Source: Dryocola boscaweniae
GTDB lineage: Bacteria; Pseudomonadota; Gammaproteobacteria; Enterobacterales; Enterobacteriaceae
Assembly (NCBI RefSeq): GCF_025215095.1
Contig: NZ_JALHAP010000065.1
Span: 1-64,000 of the forward strand
Reading direction: 5' to 3'
Length of the DNA stretch: 64,000 bases
The first letter of the stretch is position 1. Each line of letters opens with the position of its first letter. The notes under the pieces are model-generated. The model saw nothing but the letters and a program-made list of their open reading frames with translations, had not been told where the DNA came from and made no database searches. Positions 8,992 to 20,376 of the stretch are shown here, piece after piece. Made by a program: the position numbers and the translations under genes.

Positions 8992-10536
8992 ATGGCCGAG
9001 TCACAACCGCTACCCGACGCCCCTTGCGGGGCGGAATATCTGCGTGCCGTGCTGCGTTCTCCGGTTTACGAAGTGGCGCAGGTCACTCCGTTACAGAAGA
9101 TGGAAAAACTCTCTTCGCGGCTGGATAACGTCATTCTGGTGAAGCGTGAAGACAGGCAGCCGGTACACAGTTTCAAGCTGCGTGGCGCATATGCCATGAT
9201 TGCGGGGCTGAACAACGAACAGAAAGCCAGCGGGGTGATTACCGCATCGGCAGGCAACCACGCGCAGGGCGTGGCGCTTTCTTCAACGCGTTTGGGCATT
9301 AAATCTCTGATCGTCATGCCGGTTGCCACGGCAGACATCAAAGTGGATGCGGTAAGAGCGTTTGGTGGCGAAGTGCTGCTCCACGGTGCAAATTTTGACG
9401 AAGCGAAGGCGCGAGCAATCGAGCTTTCGCAGCAGCAGGGTTTCACCTATGTGCCGCCGTTTGATCACCCGGCGGTGATTGCCGGACAAGGTACGCTGGC
9501 GCTGGAGCTGTTGCAGCAGGATGCGCATATCGATCGGGTGTTTGTCCCGGTTGGCGGCGGCGGTCTGGCTGCGGGTGTGGCGGTGCTCATCAAACAGCTT
9601 ATGCCGCAGATCAAAGTCATCGCAGTCGAGGCAGAAGACTCAGCCTGTCTGAAGGCCGCTTTGGATGCAGGCAAGCCGGTTGATCTGGCGCGCGTAGGTT
9701 TGTTCGCTGAAGGTGTGGCGGTCAAACGTATTGGTGACGAGACATTCCGCGTTTGTCAGGAATATCTCGATGATATCGTTACCGTAGATAGCGATGCAAT
9801 CTGTGCGGCGATGAAAGATTTGTTCGAGGATGTCCGCGCTGTGGCGGAACCTTCCGGCGCGCTGGCGCTGGCAGGAATGAAAAAATATATCCAACAGCAT
9901 CAGATCCGCGGCGAACGCCTCGCTCATGTGCTGTCCGGAGCAAACGTAAACTTCCACGGCCTGCGCTATGTTTCTGAGCGTTGCGAACTGGGCGAACAGC
10001 GAGAAGCGCTTCTGGCGGTGACGATTCCGGAGCAAAAAGGCAGCTTCCTGAAATTCTGCCAACTGCTCGGCGGGCGTGCGGTAACGGAATTTAACTACCG
10101 CTATGCCAGCTCGGATAATGCCTGCATTTTTGTTGGCGTGCGGCTAACTCGCGGGGTTGAAGAGCGGCAGGAGATCCTTGCTCAACTTAACGAAGGCGGT
10201 TACGGCGTTGTCGATCTTTCCGATGACGAAATGGCGAAACTGCACGTGCGTTATATGGTGGGCGGTCGACCTTCCAAACCGCTGCGTGAACGTCTCTACA
10301 GCTTTGAATTCCCGGAGTCTCCCGGCGCTTTGCTGAAGTTCCTGCAAACGCTCGGTACGCACTGGAATATCTCGCTTTTCCACTATCGCAGCCACGGAAC
10401 AGATTATGGCCGCGTGCTGGCGGCGTTTGAGCTGGGCGATAACGAGCCGGATTTCGAAACCCGCCTCAACGAACTTGGCTACGACTGTCACGACGAAACC
10501 AACAATCCGGCGTTCCGCTTCTTCCTGGCAGGTTAA
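8992..10536 (+). CDS. ilvA: Threonine ammonia-lyase, biosynthetic
   Basis: A 514-residue PLP enzyme that deaminates threonine to 2-oxobutyrate, the committed step to isoleucine. The Schiff-base lysine is in HSFKLRGA (about residue 62), the PLP phosphate loop is GGGGLAAG, and two C-terminal ACT-like domains (about 335-405 and 430-510) form the isoleucine-inhibited, valine-activated control region. It is the last gene of the operon. Its 3' end overlaps the convergent ilvY by 4 nt. Confidence 0.97.
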   Translation: MAESQPLPDAPCGAEYLRAVLRSPVYEVAQVTPLQKMEKLSSRLDNVILVKREDRQPVHSFKLRGAYAMIAGLNNEQKASGVITASAGNHAQGVALSSTRLGIKSLIVMPVATADIKVDAVRAFGGEVLLHGANFDEAKARAIELSQQQGFTYVPPFDHPAVIAGQGTLALELLQQDAHIDRVFVPVGGGGLAAGVAVLIKQLMPQIKVIAVEAEDSACLKAALDAGKPVDLARVGLFAEGVAVKRIGDETFRVCQEYLDDIVTVDSDAICAAMKDLFEDVRAVAEPSGALALAGMKKYIQQHQIRGERLAHVLSGANVNFHGLRYVSERCELGEQREALLAVTIPEQKGSFLKFCQLLGGRAVTEFNYRYASSDNACIFVGVRLTRGVEERQEILAQLNEGGYGVVDLSDDEMAKLHVRYMVGGRPSKPLRERLYSFEFPESPGALLKFLQTLGTHWNISLFHYRSHGTDYGRVLAAFELGDNEPDFETRLNELGYDCHDETNNPAFRFFLAG

Positions 10537-11426
10537 TGACTGCCGGGCAGTAGCTTCCAGAAAGCGTTCACAAGCGGCTCATTGAGCCGCTTTTTTTGTG
10601 CGCAGACGCCAAGTTCAAACGGCGCGTCTTCATCGCTACGCTCCAGAATTTGAACTCGGTTACGCACGGGCTCCGGGCTGTTTTCCAGCACAATTTCCGG
10701 AATTATTGCCACGCCGCAGCCCAGCGCAACCATGGATACCATTGCCTCATGCCCGGCCACCGTCGCGTAAATAAAGGGGTTGCTGATTTTCTGACGGCGG
10801 AACCATAGCTCGATGCGGCGGCGCACCGGGCCCTGGTCCGCCATAATAAACGGCACTTTGTTCCAGTCCGGCGCGGGGACACTCACCATTGTGCGAACCG
10901 GGCAGGGCAGGGCAGGAGCGATGAGCACAACGGCTAAATTTTCCAGCATCGAGAAAGCAATACCCGGCGGCAGGGATTCTGGCTTGCCGGCAATTGCCAG
11001 GTCTGCTTCATCAGAATCTACTTTTTCCACCGCATCCGCCGCATCGCCCGTCGTTAGTTTGATTTCGACATTGGGATGCTCCGCGCGGAAACGGTCCAGA
11101 ATCGGCGGTAAATGGCTGTAGGCCGCCGTTACCGAGCAGAACAGATGCAGCTCGCCAGACAAAGAGGGGCCTTCCTGGCCGATGGTGTGGCGCATCTGCT
11201 GATACTGCAAAAGTGTATGCTGGGCGAACTGGCGCAACTGCTCTCCGGCCTCGGTCAGCGTGACGGTGCGGTTATCACGCAAAAACAACGGCTGCCCCAA
11301 ATCGTCTTCGAGACGCTGGATCTGGCGTGAAAGCGTTGAAGGGCTGACGTGCATCGCCCGCGCGCTACGGCCAAAATGGCGGCTTTCCGCGAGGTGGAGA
11401 AACGTTTTTAAATCGCGTAAATCCAT
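10533..11426 (-). CDS. ilvY: LysR-family activator of ilvC
   Basis: A 297-residue LysR-type regulator with N-terminal helix-turn-helix (MHVSPSTLSRQIQRLE, about residues 25-40) and a C-terminal substrate-binding fold. In E. coli IlvY binds tandem operators in the ilvY-ilvC gap and activates ilvC when acetolactate or acetohydroxybutyrate accumulates, and represses itself. The ATG at 11426 gives MDLRDLKTFLHLAESRHFGRS, the conserved N-terminus and the E. coli length; an ATG three codons upstream is less likely. Confidence 0.95.
   Translation of the reverse strand: MDLRDLKTFLHLAESRHFGRSARAMHVSPSTLSRQIQRLEDDLGQPLFLRDNRTVTLTEAGEQLRQFAQHTLLQYQQMRHTIGQEGPSLSGELHLFCSVTAAYSHLPPILDRFRAEHPNVEIKLTTGDAADAVEKVDSDEADLAIAGKPESLPPGIAFSMLENLAVVLIAPALPCPVRTMVSVPAPDWNKVPFIMADQGPVRRRIELWFRRQKISNPFIYATVAGHEAMVSMVALGCGVAIIPEIVLENSPEPVRNRVQILERSDEDAPFELGVCAQKKRLNEPLVNAFWKLLPGSH
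10572..10597 (+). terminator. ilv operon terminator inside the ilvY 3' end
   Basis: A perfect palindrome AAGCGGCTCA/TTGAGCCGCTT with a T run on the plus strand, 36 nt after the ilvA stop. It lies within the last codons of the convergent ilvY, so the ilvA terminator is encoded in another gene. Confidence 0.8.
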
Positions 11427-11449
11427 GGTCATCAACCCTTATTTTCATG

Positions 11450-11515
11450 TTGCAATTATTGCAACGTCACGTTGTTAATATATCAATTTAAGCAACGCAT
11501 TTCCTGTCATATAGT
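11450..11515. promoter_or_regulatory. ilvY-ilvC operator and promoter region
   Basis: The palindrome TTGCAATTATTGCAA at 11450-11464 has the dyad form of a LysR-family operator. A second, looser dyad GTTG...CAAC spans 11471-11496. A -10-like TATAGT at 11510-11515 has no good -35, as expected of an activator-dependent ilvC promoter. The arrangement matches the E. coli ilvYC control region. Assigning the dyads to O1 and O2 is inference. Confidence 0.65.
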
Positions 11516-11590
11516 GGGTTCATTCTCGCAAGCACGACACGGCTTACGACCCTTACAAGAAACACAACACGACAATCACGGAGTCCTACG

Positions 11591-13066
11591 ATGGCTAATT
11601 ATTTCAACACCTTGAACCTGCGTCAGCAGTTGGCGCAACTGGGTAAATGTCGCTTCATGGCGCGCAGCGAATTCGCCGATGAAGCAAGCTACCTCAAAGG
11701 CAAAAAAGTCGTCATCGTCGGCTGTGGTGCCCAGGGCCTTAACCAGGGCCTGAACATGCGTGATTCCGGTCTGGATGTTGCTTACGCTCTGCGTGCAGAA
11801 GCGATTGCTGAAAAGCGCGCTTCCTGGCGTAAAGCGACCGAAAACGGCTTCAAAGTAGGGACTTACGAAGAACTGATCCCACAGGCTGACCTGGTGGTTA
11901 ACCTGACTCCGGACAAACAGCACTCCGCGGTAGTTAAGGCTGTTCAGCCGATGATGAAAGATGGCGCGGCGCTGGGCTACTCCCACGGTTTCAACGTGGT
12001 TGAAGTTGGCGAGCAGATCCGTAAAGACATCACCGTAGTGATGGTGGCGCCGAAGTGCCCGGGAACTGAAGTGCGCGAAGAATACAAGCGCGGCTTCGGC
12101 GTTCCAACCCTGATTGCGGTGCACCCGGAAAACGATCCGAAAGGCGAAGGCATGGCGATTGCTAAAGCTTGGGCTGCGGCCACCGGCGGCCACCGTGCGG
12201 GTGTTCTGGAATCCTCTTTCGTTGCGGAAGTTAAATCCGACCTGATGGGCGAGCAAACTATTCTGTGCGGCATGCTGCAGGCGGGCTCTCTGCTGTGCTT
12301 TGACAAGCTGGTGGAAGAAGGCACCGACCCGGCCTATGCAGAAAAACTGATTCAGTTCGGCTGGGAAACCATCACCGAAGCGCTGAAACAGGGCGGTATC
12401 ACGCTGATGATGGACCGTCTGTCCAACCCGGCGAAAATCCGCGCTTATGCGCTGTCTGAACAACTGAAAACAATTATGGCGCCGCTGTTCCAGAAACATA
12501 TGGACGATATCATCTCCGGTGAATTCTCTTCCGGCATGATGGCTGACTGGGCGAATGACGATAAGAACTTGCTGACCTGGCGTGAAGAGACCGGTAAAAC
12601 CGCGTTCGAAACCGCTCCTCAGTTTGAAGGCAAAATTTCCGAGCAGGAATACTTCGATAAAGGCGTTCTGATGATCGCGATGGTGAAAGCAGGCGTTGAG
12701 CTGGCATTCGAAACTATGGTGGATGCGGGCATTATCGAAGAGTCTGCTTATTACGAATCACTGCACGAGCTGCCGCTGATTGCGAACACCATCGCACGTA
12801 AGCGCCTGTACGAAATGAACGTGGTTATCTCCGATACTGCGGAATACGGCAATTATCTGTTCTCTTATGCGGCTGTACCGTTGTTAAAAGAGTTCATGAC
12901 CACTTTGCAGCCAGGCGATTTAGGTAAAGAGATTCCGGCCGCTTCTGTTGATAACGCGCAACTGCGTGACGTTAACGAAGCTATCCGTAACCACGAAATC
13001 GAGAAGGTCGGCCAGAAACTGCGTGGCTATATGACAGATATGAAGCGTATCGCCGTTGCGGGCTAA
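11591..13066 (+). CDS. ilvC: Ketol-acid reductoisomerase
   Basis: A 491-residue class II (long) ketol-acid reductoisomerase. It isomerises and reduces acetolactate or acetohydroxybutyrate with NADPH and Mg2+. The N-terminal Rossmann fold shows [16 protein letters not shown] (about residues 36-51) followed by [17 protein letters not shown]. The length is the same as in E. coli. It is transcribed alone, divergently from ilvY, and ends at a strong bidirectional terminator. Confidence 0.97.
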   Translation: MANYFNTLNLRQQLAQLGKCRFMARSEFADEASYLKGKKVVIVGCGAQGLNQGLNMRDSGLDVAYALRAEAIAEKRASWRKATENGFKVGTYEELIPQADLVVNLTPDKQHSAVVKAVQPMMKDGAALGYSHGFNVVEVGEQIRKDITVVMVAPKCPGTEVREEYKRGFGVPTLIAVHPENDPKGEGMAIAKAWAAATGGHRAGVLESSFVAEVKSDLMGEQTILCGMLQAGSLLCFDKLVEEGTDPAYAEKLIQFGWETITEALKQGGITLMMDRLSNPAKIRAYALSEQLKTIMAPLFQKHMDDIISGEFSSGMMADWANDDKNLLTWREETGKTAFETAPQFEGKISEQEYFDKGVLMIAMVKAGVELAFETMVDAGIIEESAYYESLHELPLIANTIARKRLYEMNVVISDTAEYGNYLFSYAAVPLLKEFMTTLQPGDLGKEIPAASVDNAQLRDVNEAIRNHEIEKVGQKLRGYMTDMKRIAVAG

Positions 13067-13082
13067 TCGAGTCGTCTGATGT

Positions 13083-13112
13083 AAAAAGGCCGGGAAATTC
13101 CCGGCCTTTTTT
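13083..13112. terminator. Bidirectional terminator between ilvC and ppiC
   Basis: Stem AAAAAGGCCGGG/CCCGGCCTTTTTT with an AAATT loop lies between the convergent stops of ilvC and ppiC. Runs of A and T on both sides allow it to work for both strands. Confidence 0.93.
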
Positions 13113-13113
13113 A

Positions 13114-13395
13114 TTAGTTGCGGTACAGAACTTTAATAACATGGTAGCCAAACTGCGTGTGCAGCGGGCCAACCGGCTCCAGTAGCGGGCAGGAGAACAC
13201 CACTTTATCGAAAGCCGGTACCATCTGGCCCTGGCGGAATTCACCTAAGTGGCCGCCTTTTTTGCCTGACGGGCAGGTGGAGTGCTTTTTCGCCAGTTTT
13301 TCGAAGTCGCCGCCGTTTTTCAGCTGTTCGAGAATTTCTTGGGCCAGTTTTTCTTCCTTAACAAGGATATGCAATGCTGCCGCGGTTTTTGCCAT
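13114..13395 (-). CDS. ppiC: Peptidyl-prolyl cis-trans isomerase C (parvulin)
   Basis: A 93-residue stand-alone parvulin that catalyses cytoplasmic prolyl isomerisation. It has the full parvulin fold, with ALHILVKEE at the N-terminus and [27 protein letters not shown] at the C-terminus. The ATG at 13395 gives the E. coli start [11 protein letters not shown] and the E. coli length; longer in-frame starts are unlikely. It diverges from rep, with 83 bp between the start codons. Confidence 0.96.
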   Translation of the reverse strand: MAKTAAALHILVKEEKLAQEILEQLKNGGDFEKLAKKHSTCPSGKKGGHLGEFRQGQMVPAFDKVVFSCPLLEPVGPLHTQFGYHVIKVLYRN

Positions 13396-13478
13396 GATCG
13401 TGCCTTGAGTCGTATGGATTACGCTGGCTATACTACCACGCTGTTTTTCTCCCCTCCTGACTTTCATTGAGTGACCTT

Positions 13479-15500
13479 ATGCGTTTGAACCCTGGCCAAC
13501 AACAAGCCGTCGAATTTGTTACCGGACCCTGCCTGGTCCTGGCGGGTGCAGGCTCGGGTAAAACGCGAGTGATCACCAATAAAATGGCATATCTGATTCG
13601 CGAGTGCGGCTATCAGGCGCGCCATATCGCCGCGGTGACCTTTACCAACAAGGCCGCGCGCGAGATGAAAGAACGTGTGGCGCAAACGCTGGGGCGCAAA
13701 GAAGCTCGTGGTTTACTGATTTCCACGTTTCATACGCTGGGCCTTGAGATTATCAAGCGTGAGTATGTCGCGCTGGGGATGAAATCTAACTTTTCGCTGT
13801 TCGACGATACCGATCAGACCGCATTGCTTAAAGAACTGACAGAAGGGCTGCTTGAAGACGATAAGACCTTACTGCAACAGCTAATCTCGACGATCTCAAA
13901 TTGGAAAAACGATCTGTTGACGCCTTCTCAGGCAGCGAGCCAGGCAAAAGGCGAGCGGGACAGGATCTTTGCGCACTGCTACAGCCTGTACGATACCCAT
14001 CTGAAATCCTGCAACGTGCTGGATTTCGATGATTTGATTTTGCTGCCGACGCTGCTTTTACAGCGCAATGAGGAAGTACGCGAGCGCTGGCAAAATCGCA
14101 TCCGCTATCTGCTGGTGGACGAATATCAGGATACCAATACCAGCCAGTACGAGCTGGTGAAGCTGCTGGTGGGAGCGCGTGCTCGTTTCACCGTGGTAGG
14201 CGACGACGACCAGTCGATCTATTCCTGGCGTGGCGCCCGCCCGCAAAACCTTGTGCTGTTAAGCCAGGATTTTCCGGCCTTGCAGGTCATCAAGCTTGAG
14301 CAGAACTATCGTTCCTCCGGACGCATCCTGAAAGCGGCCAATATTCTGATCGCTAATAATCCGCACGTGTTTGAAAAACGCCTTTTTTCCGAACTGGGTT
14401 ATGGTACCGAATTAAAAGTGGTGACGGCCAACAGCGAAGATCATGAGGCGGAGCGCGTTACCGGCGAGCTTATCGCTCATCACTTTATTAATAAAACGAA
14501 CTACAAAGATTACGCCATTCTCTACCGCGGAAACCATCAGTCGCGCGTGTTTGAAAAGATGCTGATGCAAAACCGCATTCCGTATCGCATCTCTGGCGGC
14601 ACGTCGTTCTTCTCGCGCCCGGAAATTAAAGACCTGCTGGCGTATCTGCGCGTGCTGACCAACCAGGATGACGACAGCGCCTTCCTGCGTATTGTGAATA
14701 CGCCAAAGCGTGAAATCGGCCCGGCAACGCTGCAGAAATTAGGCGAATGGGCCATGCAGCGTAACAAGAGCCTTTTCACCGCCAGCTTTGATTTTGGCCT
14801 CAGTCAGACGCTAAGCGGGCGCGGGCTGGAGGCTTTAGGGCGTTTCACCCATTGGCTGCGCGATGTTGCAACGCTTGCCGAGCGTGAACCTGTGGCGGCC
14901 GTGCGTGATTTGATACATGGCGTGGACTACGAAAGCTGGTTATACGAAACGTCGCCAAGCCCGAAAGCGGCCGAAATGCGCATGAAAAACGTCAATCAGC
15001 TTTTTAGCTGGATGACGGAGATGCTTGAAGGTTCGGATATTGATGAACCAATGACGCTGACTCAGGTTGTGACTCGTTTCACGCTGCGTGACATGATGGA
15101 GCGTGGCGAAAGCGACGAAGAGGCCGATCAGGTTCAGCTAATGACCCTTCATGCCTCCAAAGGGCTGGAGTTTCCCTATGTCTTTTTAGTCGGCATGGAA
15201 GAGGGGCTTTTGCCGCACCAAAGCAGCATTGACGAAGATAATATCGAAGAAGAACGGCGTCTGGCTTATGTCGGGATCACTCGTGCACAAAAAGAGCTGA
15301 CTTTTACGCTGTGCAAAGAACGCCGGCAGTATGGCGAACTGGTGCGTCCGGAACCGAGCCGATTCTTGCTTGAATTACCGCAGGATGATTTGCAGTGGGA
15401 GCAGGAGCGCAAAGTGATTTCTGCCGAAGAGCGAATGCATAAAGGGCAAAGTAATGTCGCCAATATCCGTGAAATGCTGGCGAAAGCGCGAAAAAGTTAG
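13479..15500 (+). CDS. rep: ATP-dependent DNA helicase Rep
   Basis: A 673-residue superfamily 1A 3'-5' helicase that removes proteins ahead of the replication fork. Walker A AGAGSGKT is at about residues 22-29; motif II DEYQDTN, motif [17 protein letters not shown], motif IV QNYRS and motif [14 protein letters not shown] follow in order. The start at 13479 gives [14 protein letters not shown] as in E. coli; a TTG four codons upstream is in frame but not needed. It is paralogous to uvrD at 45 kb in this window. Confidence 0.96.
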   Translation: MRLNPGQQQAVEFVTGPCLVLAGAGSGKTRVITNKMAYLIRECGYQARHIAAVTFTNKAAREMKERVAQTLGRKEARGLLISTFHTLGLEIIKREYVALGMKSNFSLFDDTDQTALLKELTEGLLEDDKTLLQQLISTISNWKNDLLTPSQAASQAKGERDRIFAHCYSLYDTHLKSCNVLDFDDLILLPTLLLQRNEEVRERWQNRIRYLLVDEYQDTNTSQYELVKLLVGARARFTVVGDDDQSIYSWRGARPQNLVLLSQDFPALQVIKLEQNYRSSGRILKAANILIANNPHVFEKRLFSELGYGTELKVVTANSEDHEAERVTGELIAHHFINKTNYKDYAILYRGNHQSRVFEKMLMQNRIPYRISGGTSFFSRPEIKDLLAYLRVLTNQDDDSAFLRIVNTPKREIGPATLQKLGEWAMQRNKSLFTASFDFGLSQTLSGRGLEALGRFTHWLRDVATLAEREPVAAVRDLIHGVDYESWLYETSPSPKAAEMRMKNVNQLFSWMTEMLEGSDIDEPMTLTQVVTRFTLRDMMERGESDEEADQVQLMTLHASKGLEFPYVFLVGMEEGLLPHQSSIDEDNIEEERRLAYVGITRAQKELTFTLCKERRQYGELVRPEPSRFLLELPQDDLQWEQERKVISAEERMHKGQSNVANIREMLAKARKS

Positions 15501-15501
15501 G

Positions 15502-16986
15502 CTATTTAACGGTAAGCGGCCAGTGAACGTAGCTTTGCCACAGGCTTTCCTGTGCGAGTAATTCCGCGCCAAGCGGGTGGCAGGCAAGCCAGTTTTCAGG
15601 GAGGGTAAGATGCAGCGCTTCCCCTTCAGCCTCAAGCATAATCGCGGGAAGAATATCGTCCCGACGGCGGCTGGCGAAAATAATCGCTAAGCGTAACAGG
15701 CGACAAAGACGTTCCGCGATACGCGGCGGCACGGCGTTCTGCTGGTGGAGCGAAGAGAGATCGACCGGGTTGGTCTGATTGAGCAAAAGCGTAGCCAGCA
15801 GTTTTTTCTGTGCCGGCGTGTAGCCTGGCAGATCCAGATTGCGTACCAGATAGGCTGCATGAAGCGGAGCCTGTTTAAAATCGACGCTCAGACCAATTTC
15901 ATGGAGCAGCGCTGCGCTTTTCAACATGTCTTTGCTTAACGTATCGAGATCCCATTCATCCGCAACATGGCTGGCAAAAGCGTGCGCCAACTGCTGAACT
16001 CGCTCAGCCTGCGCAATATCGACCATAAAACGCCGCTGAACATTGCGAATGGTGCGGCTACGGATTTCCTGGTCGACGGTCAGATGCAGCATGCCGTAAA
16101 CCAGGCCTTCACGCAGCGCGCCGCCGGCAAGCGTCATACAATCAATGCTTAGCTGTTCAAAAATAGCGATTAAAATGGCCAGGCCGCTTGGGAAAACCAG
16201 CGCTCTTTCGAGCGTTAAGCCTTCGATTTCCAGCTCTTCAAGGCGGCCACACTGGATGGCTCGCTGCTTTAATTGCTGAAGCTTCGCGAGGGTGATACGT
16301 TCATCCATACCCTGCGCCATCATAATTTCCTGCAAAGCCTGCACGGTGCCTGAAGCTCCGACGCAAACCTTCCAGCCATGATGCCTTAACTCATCAATAA
16401 CCGGCTTTAAAACTTCGCTTGCCGCAGCTTGTGCCGCATCAAAATTTTCTTTTGTCAGATTACGATCGCTAAAGAAACGTTCAAGCCAGGTTACGCAGCC
16501 CATCGAAAGGCTAAATAACGCTGTGGTTTGTGCGCCGCTACCCGTGACTAATTCTGTACTGGCTCCGCCGATATCCACGACCAGTCGCTGATCCGCACCG
16601 CCGGTTGTATGTGCAACGCCTTGATATATAAGACGAGCTTCTTCTTCACCGCGAATTACCTGGATTGGACACCCGAGGATTTTTTCGGCTTGCTGGATGA
16701 ATTGTTGGGCATTGGTGGCAAGACGTAGCGTTGCGGTGGCGACAACACGGATTTGCGCCTGGGGAATATCCTGCAGGCGTTCCGCGAATAAGCGCAGGCA
16801 TTGCCATCCGCGCTCCATGGCTTCCGGAGAAAGCTCGTTTTCGCTGTTTAATCCGGCCGCAAGGCGGACTTTACGTTTGATGCGGGCCAGGGTTTGTATC
16901 GTCCCAGCCACCTCACGTACTACTAACATATGAAAACTGTTAGAACCTAAATCAATAGCTGCATACAGTGAGGTGGAGCTGAGCAT
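15502..16986 (-). CDS. gppA: Guanosine pentaphosphate phosphohydrolase / exopolyphosphatase
   Basis: A 494-residue Ppx/GppA-family enzyme of the ASKHA fold that converts pppGpp to ppGpp and can degrade polyphosphate. The phosphate-1 loop [12 protein letters not shown] is at about residues 9-20, the phosphate-2 loop [11 protein letters not shown] at about 140-150, and a C-terminal HD-like region includes [10 protein letters not shown]. It converges tail to tail with rep (1 nt apart) and lies 6 nt downstream of rhlB on the same strand, the rhlB-gppA pair of E. coli. Confidence 0.95.
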   Translation of the reverse strand: MLSSTSLYAAIDLGSNSFHMLVVREVAGTIQTLARIKRKVRLAAGLNSENELSPEAMERGWQCLRLFAERLQDIPQAQIRVVATATLRLATNAQQFIQQAEKILGCPIQVIRGEEEARLIYQGVAHTTGGADQRLVVDIGGASTELVTGSGAQTTALFSLSMGCVTWLERFFSDRNLTKENFDAAQAAASEVLKPVIDELRHHGWKVCVGASGTVQALQEIMMAQGMDERITLAKLQQLKQRAIQCGRLEELEIEGLTLERALVFPSGLAILIAIFEQLSIDCMTLAGGALREGLVYGMLHLTVDQEIRSRTIRNVQRRFMVDIAQAERVQQLAHAFASHVADEWDLDTLSKDMLKSAALLHEIGLSVDFKQAPLHAAYLVRNLDLPGYTPAQKKLLATLLLNQTNPVDLSSLHQQNAVPPRIAERLCRLLRLAIIFASRRRDDILPAIMLEAEGEALHLTLPENWLACHPLGAELLAQESLWQSYVHWPLTVK

Positions 16987-16992
16987 AGATAA

Positions 16993-18264
16993 TTAACCTG
17001 CGCGACGACGATTACCACGGGATGCACTGCCACCACGGCGAGGACCGTTGCCGGTACGCGGGCGGGTCAGACGTTTTGGCGGCGGAAGCTCGCTTAACAG
17101 TGCTTCGGTCTTGTACTTGCTGACCGGAATCGAGTGACCAATATAGGTTTCGATTGCTGACAGGTTTAACGCGTAATCTTCACATGCGAGGCTGATTGAG
17201 TGCCCGCTTGCACCGGCACGACCGGTACGGCCAATACGGTGAACGTAATCTTCGCAGTCGTCCGGAAGATCGTAGTTGAACACGTGCGTTACGGCCGGAA
17301 TATGTAGACCACGAGCAGCAACGTCTGTGGCAACGAGGATATCAAGATCGCCACGGGTAAACTCATCAAGGATGCGCAAACGTTTTTTCTGAGCGACATC
17401 GCCGGTCAGCAGGCCAACGCGGTGCCCATCGGCGGCCAGGTGGCCCCAGATGTCTTCACAGCGATGTTTGGTGTTCGCAAAGATGATTGCGCGATCTGGC
17501 CATTCTTCTTCAATAAGCGTTTGCAGCAAGCGCATTTTTTCATCGTTTGAAGGATAGAACAGCTCTTCTTTAATGCGGTGGCCAGTTTTCTGCTCGGGTT
17601 CCACTTCCACGTATTCCGCGTTGTTCATCTGCTCGAAAGCCAGCTCGCGCACGCGGTAAGAAAGGGTTGCGGAGAACAGCATGTTCAGGCGTTGAGTCAC
17701 CGGCGGCATGCGACGGAATAACCAGCGGATGTCTTTAATAAAGCCCAGATCGTACATGCGATCGGCTTCATCCAGCACCACGACCTGAATAGAACCTAAG
17801 TTGATATGATTTTGCTTGGCGTAGTCGATTAAGCGACCGGTTGTGCCAATCAGGATGTCGACGCCGCTTTCCAGCACTTTAAGCTGTTTGTCGTAGCCGT
17901 CGCCACCGTAAGCCAGACCGAGTTTCAAACCCGTGGCCTGTGCCAGTGGTTCTGCATCGGAGTGAATCTGGACTGCCAGTTCACGAGTCGGCGCCATAAT
18001 TAAGGCACGCGGCTGGTTCACCTGACGGTTCTCCGGAACAGGGTGAGAGAGTAAATAATGGAACGTTGACGTTAAAAACGCCATCGTTTTGCCAGTACCG
18101 GTTTGCGCCTGACCTGCAACATCACGATTCGCCAGCGTCAGCGGAAGTGCGAGTGCCTGAATTGGGGTGCAGTTATGGAACCCTTTTGTTTCAAGGGCTT
18201 CAATCACCTTAGGGTGCAGGGCGAAGTCGGAAAACTTCTGTTCGGTCAAATGTGTTTTGCTCAT
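16993..18264 (-). CDS. rhlB: DEAD-box RNA helicase RhlB
   Basis: A 423-residue DEAD-box helicase of the RNA degradosome, where it unwinds mRNA structures for RNase E and PNPase. The Q motif GFHNCTPIQ, motif I AQTGTGKT, motif II DEAD ([13 protein letters not shown]), SAT and [10 protein letters not shown] motifs are all present. The arginine- and glycine-rich tail ([14 protein letters not shown]) is the RNA-binding extension. It is divergent from trxA with 118 bp between them. Confidence 0.96.
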   Translation of the reverse strand: MSKTHLTEQKFSDFALHPKVIEALETKGFHNCTPIQALALPLTLANRDVAGQAQTGTGKTMAFLTSTFHYLLSHPVPENRQVNQPRALIMAPTRELAVQIHSDAEPLAQATGLKLGLAYGGDGYDKQLKVLESGVDILIGTTGRLIDYAKQNHINLGSIQVVVLDEADRMYDLGFIKDIRWLFRRMPPVTQRLNMLFSATLSYRVRELAFEQMNNAEYVEVEPEQKTGHRIKEELFYPSNDEKMRLLQTLIEEEWPDRAIIFANTKHRCEDIWGHLAADGHRVGLLTGDVAQKKRLRILDEFTRGDLDILVATDVAARGLHIPAVTHVFNYDLPDDCEDYVHRIGRTGRAGASGHSISLACEDYALNLSAIETYIGHSIPVSKYKTEALLSELPPPKRLTRPRTGNGPRRGGSASRGNRRRAG

Positions 18265-18382
18265 AGTGTGGTAGAATATCAGCTAACTATTGCTTTACGA
18301 AAGCGTATCCGGTGAAATAAAGTCAACCTTAAGTTGGTTAATGCTACACCAACAAGGTAGACATAATCCTGTGGAGTAGAAC

Positions 18383-18712
18383 ATGAGCGATAAAATTATT
18401 CACCTGACTGACGACAGTTTCGACACGGACGTACTTAAAGCTGACGGGTTGATCCTCGTTGATTTCTGGGCAGAGTGGTGTGGTCCGTGCAAAATGATCG
18501 CCCCGATTCTTGATGAAATCGCTGATGAATATCAGGGCAAATTAACCGTTGCTAAACTGAACATCGATCAGAACCCGGGCACCGCGCCGAAATACGGCAT
18601 TCGCGGCATTCCGACTCTGCTGCTGTTTAAGAACGGTGAAGTGGCTGCCACCAAAGTCGGTGCGTTGTCCAAAGGCCAGTTAAAAGAGTTCCTGGACGCT
18701 AATCTGGCGTAA
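18383..18712 (+). CDS. trxA: Thioredoxin 1
   Basis: A 109-residue thioredoxin with active site WCGPC at residues 32-36, cis-Pro in GIPTLLLF and the family C-terminus ending FLDANLA. It is the general cytosolic disulfide reductase, recycled by TrxB. The length matches E. coli TrxA. The RBS is TGTGGAG, 9 nt before the ATG. It precedes rho, as in E. coli. Confidence 0.97.
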   Translation: MSDKIIHLTDDSFDTDVLKADGLILVDFWAEWCGPCKMIAPILDEIADEYQGKLTVAKLNIDQNPGTAPKYGIRGIPTLLLFKNGEVAATKVGALSKGQLKEFLDANLA

Positions 18713-19072
18713 TGGAATCTCAGCCGGCGCGTGCTCGGCTCGCTATTTTTTGTGAGCCGCTGGACGCCCGGCGTCAGTCATGCTAAGTTACTTTTACTGC
18801 ACCTTGAACTTGCCTTAAAGTTTGAACCTTTGTAATACCCAATGCTTCTCATTCGCTATCGCTAAGACGCTAATTTCACAGTGAGCACATGGTTGCATAA
18901 TCGATTTCGGGCGTATCACCCATTCCGTCGTGTCGTTTCAGTTCTGCGTTTTTCCTATGAACCAGACAGCGATAAGACATGTGGTGCTGGCCATTAAACA
19001 GGCATGGATGACCCTGCCATACCATTCACGAAACATGTTCGAGATTTACCCCGAGTTTAAGAACCCACCATT
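18713..19072 (+). promoter_or_regulatory. rho leader region
   Basis: These 360 nt between trxA and rho hold a weak hairpin-plus-T-run near 18722-18752 (possible trxA terminator) and the long rho leader. The segment 18926-18975 closely resembles the DNA of the E. coli rho leader that encodes the RhoL peptide, but the RhoL frame is interrupted here by stops. A 38-codon GTG-initiated frame at 18881-18997 crosses the same DNA in a different frame, without a clear RBS. In E. coli Rho represses its own gene by early termination in this leader; the same is assumed here. Confidence 0.55.
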
Positions 19073-20332
19073 ATGAATCTTACCGAATTAAAGAATACGC
19101 CGGTTTCTGAGCTGATTACTCTCGGCGAAAATATGGGGCTGGAAAACCAAGCCCGCATGCGCAAACAGGACATTATCTTCTCCATCCTGAAGCAACATGC
19201 TAAGAGTGGCGAAGATATCTTTGGCGATGGTGTGCTGGAGATACTGCAGGACGGATTTGGTTTCCTCCGCTCCGCAGACAGCTCCTACCTCGCCGGTCCC
19301 GATGACATCTACGTTTCTCCCAGCCAAATCCGTCGTTTCAACCTCCGCACAGGGGATACCATCTCCGGTAAGATTCGTCCGCCGAAAGAAGGCGAGCGTT
19401 ACTTTGCCCTGCTGAAAGTAAACGAAGTTAACTACGACAAACCGGAAAACGCGCGTAGCAAAATCCTGTTTGAAAACTTAACCCCGCTGCATGCCAACTC
19501 TCGTTTGCGCATGGAACGTGGTAACGGTTCTACCGAAGACTTAACCGCACGCGTGCTGGATTTGGCTTCGCCAATCGGTCGCGGCCAGCGTGGCCTGATC
19601 GTGGCGCCGCCAAAAGCCGGTAAAACCATGCTGCTGCAAAACATCGCGCAGAGCATTGCTTACAACCATCCTGATTGTGTGCTGATGGTTCTGCTTATCG
19701 ACGAACGTCCGGAAGAAGTGACCGAGATGCAGCGTCTGGTCAAAGGTGAAGTGGTTGCTTCTACCTTTGATGAGCCAGCGTCCCGCCACGTTCAGGTTGC
19801 CGAAATGGTAATCGAGAAAGCGAAGCGCCTGGTTGAGCATAAAAAAGACGTTATCATCCTGCTGGATTCCATTACCCGTCTGGCTCGCGCCTACAACACC
19901 GTGGTTCCGGCTTCCGGTAAAGTATTGACCGGTGGTGTGGATGCTAACGCCCTGCATCGTCCAAAACGCTTCTTCGGTGCGGCACGTAACGTGGAGGAGG
20001 GCGGTAGCCTGACTATCATCGCTACCGCGCTGGTCGATACCGGTTCTAAAATGGATGAAGTTATCTACGAAGAATTTAAAGGTACCGGCAACATGGAACT
20101 GCATCTGGCGCGTAAAATCGCTGAGAAACGCGTGTTCCCTGCAATCGACTACAACCGTTCTGGTACGCGTAAAGAAGAACTTCTTACGACCCAGGAAGAA
20201 CTGCAGAAAATGTGGATCCTGCGTAAGATCATTCACCCGATGGGCGAAATCGACGCGATGGAATTCCTCATTAATAAGTTGGCGATGACCAAAACCAATG
20301 ACGAATTCTTCGATATGATGAAGCGCTCGTAA
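19073..20332 (+). CDS. rho: Transcription termination factor Rho
   Basis: A 419-residue hexameric RNA-dependent ATPase, the same length as in E. coli. It has the N-terminal helix bundle [15 protein letters not shown], the cold-shock-like primary RNA site with GFGFLRS (about 61-67), Walker A PPKAGKT (about 179-185), Q loop [11 protein letters not shown] and R loop around [21 protein letters not shown]. It terminates untranslated and antisense transcripts, probably including those in its own leader and in corA's leader further on. Confidence 0.98.
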   Translation: MNLTELKNTPVSELITLGENMGLENQARMRKQDIIFSILKQHAKSGEDIFGDGVLEILQDGFGFLRSADSSYLAGPDDIYVSPSQIRRFNLRTGDTISGKIRPPKEGERYFALLKVNEVNYDKPENARSKILFENLTPLHANSRLRMERGNGSTEDLTARVLDLASPIGRGQRGLIVAPPKAGKTMLLQNIAQSIAYNHPDCVLMVLLIDERPEEVTEMQRLVKGEVVASTFDEPASRHVQVAEMVIEKAKRLVEHKKDVIILLDSITRLARAYNTVVPASGKVLTGGVDANALHRPKRFFGAARNVEEGGSLTIIATALVDTGSKMDEVIYEEFKGTGNMELHLARKIAEKRVFPAIDYNRSGTRKEELLTTQEELQKMWILRKIIHPMGEIDAMEFLINKLAMTKTNDEFFDMMKRS

Positions 20333-20349
20333 GTAACAAAAACTCGGGG

Positions 20350-20376
20350 AACGCCACGCTTAGACGTGGCGTTTTT
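20350..20376 (+). terminator. rho terminator
   Basis: Stem AACGCCACG/CGTGGCGTT with loop CTTAGA and a T-rich tail, 17 nt after the rho stop. Confidence 0.9.

Noticed and set aside
11576-12499. 307-codon ORF antisense to ilvC
   Set aside because: It mirrors the strongly conserved ilvC gene; long antisense frames are common opposite genes with biased codon use. The product is not like any family I know.
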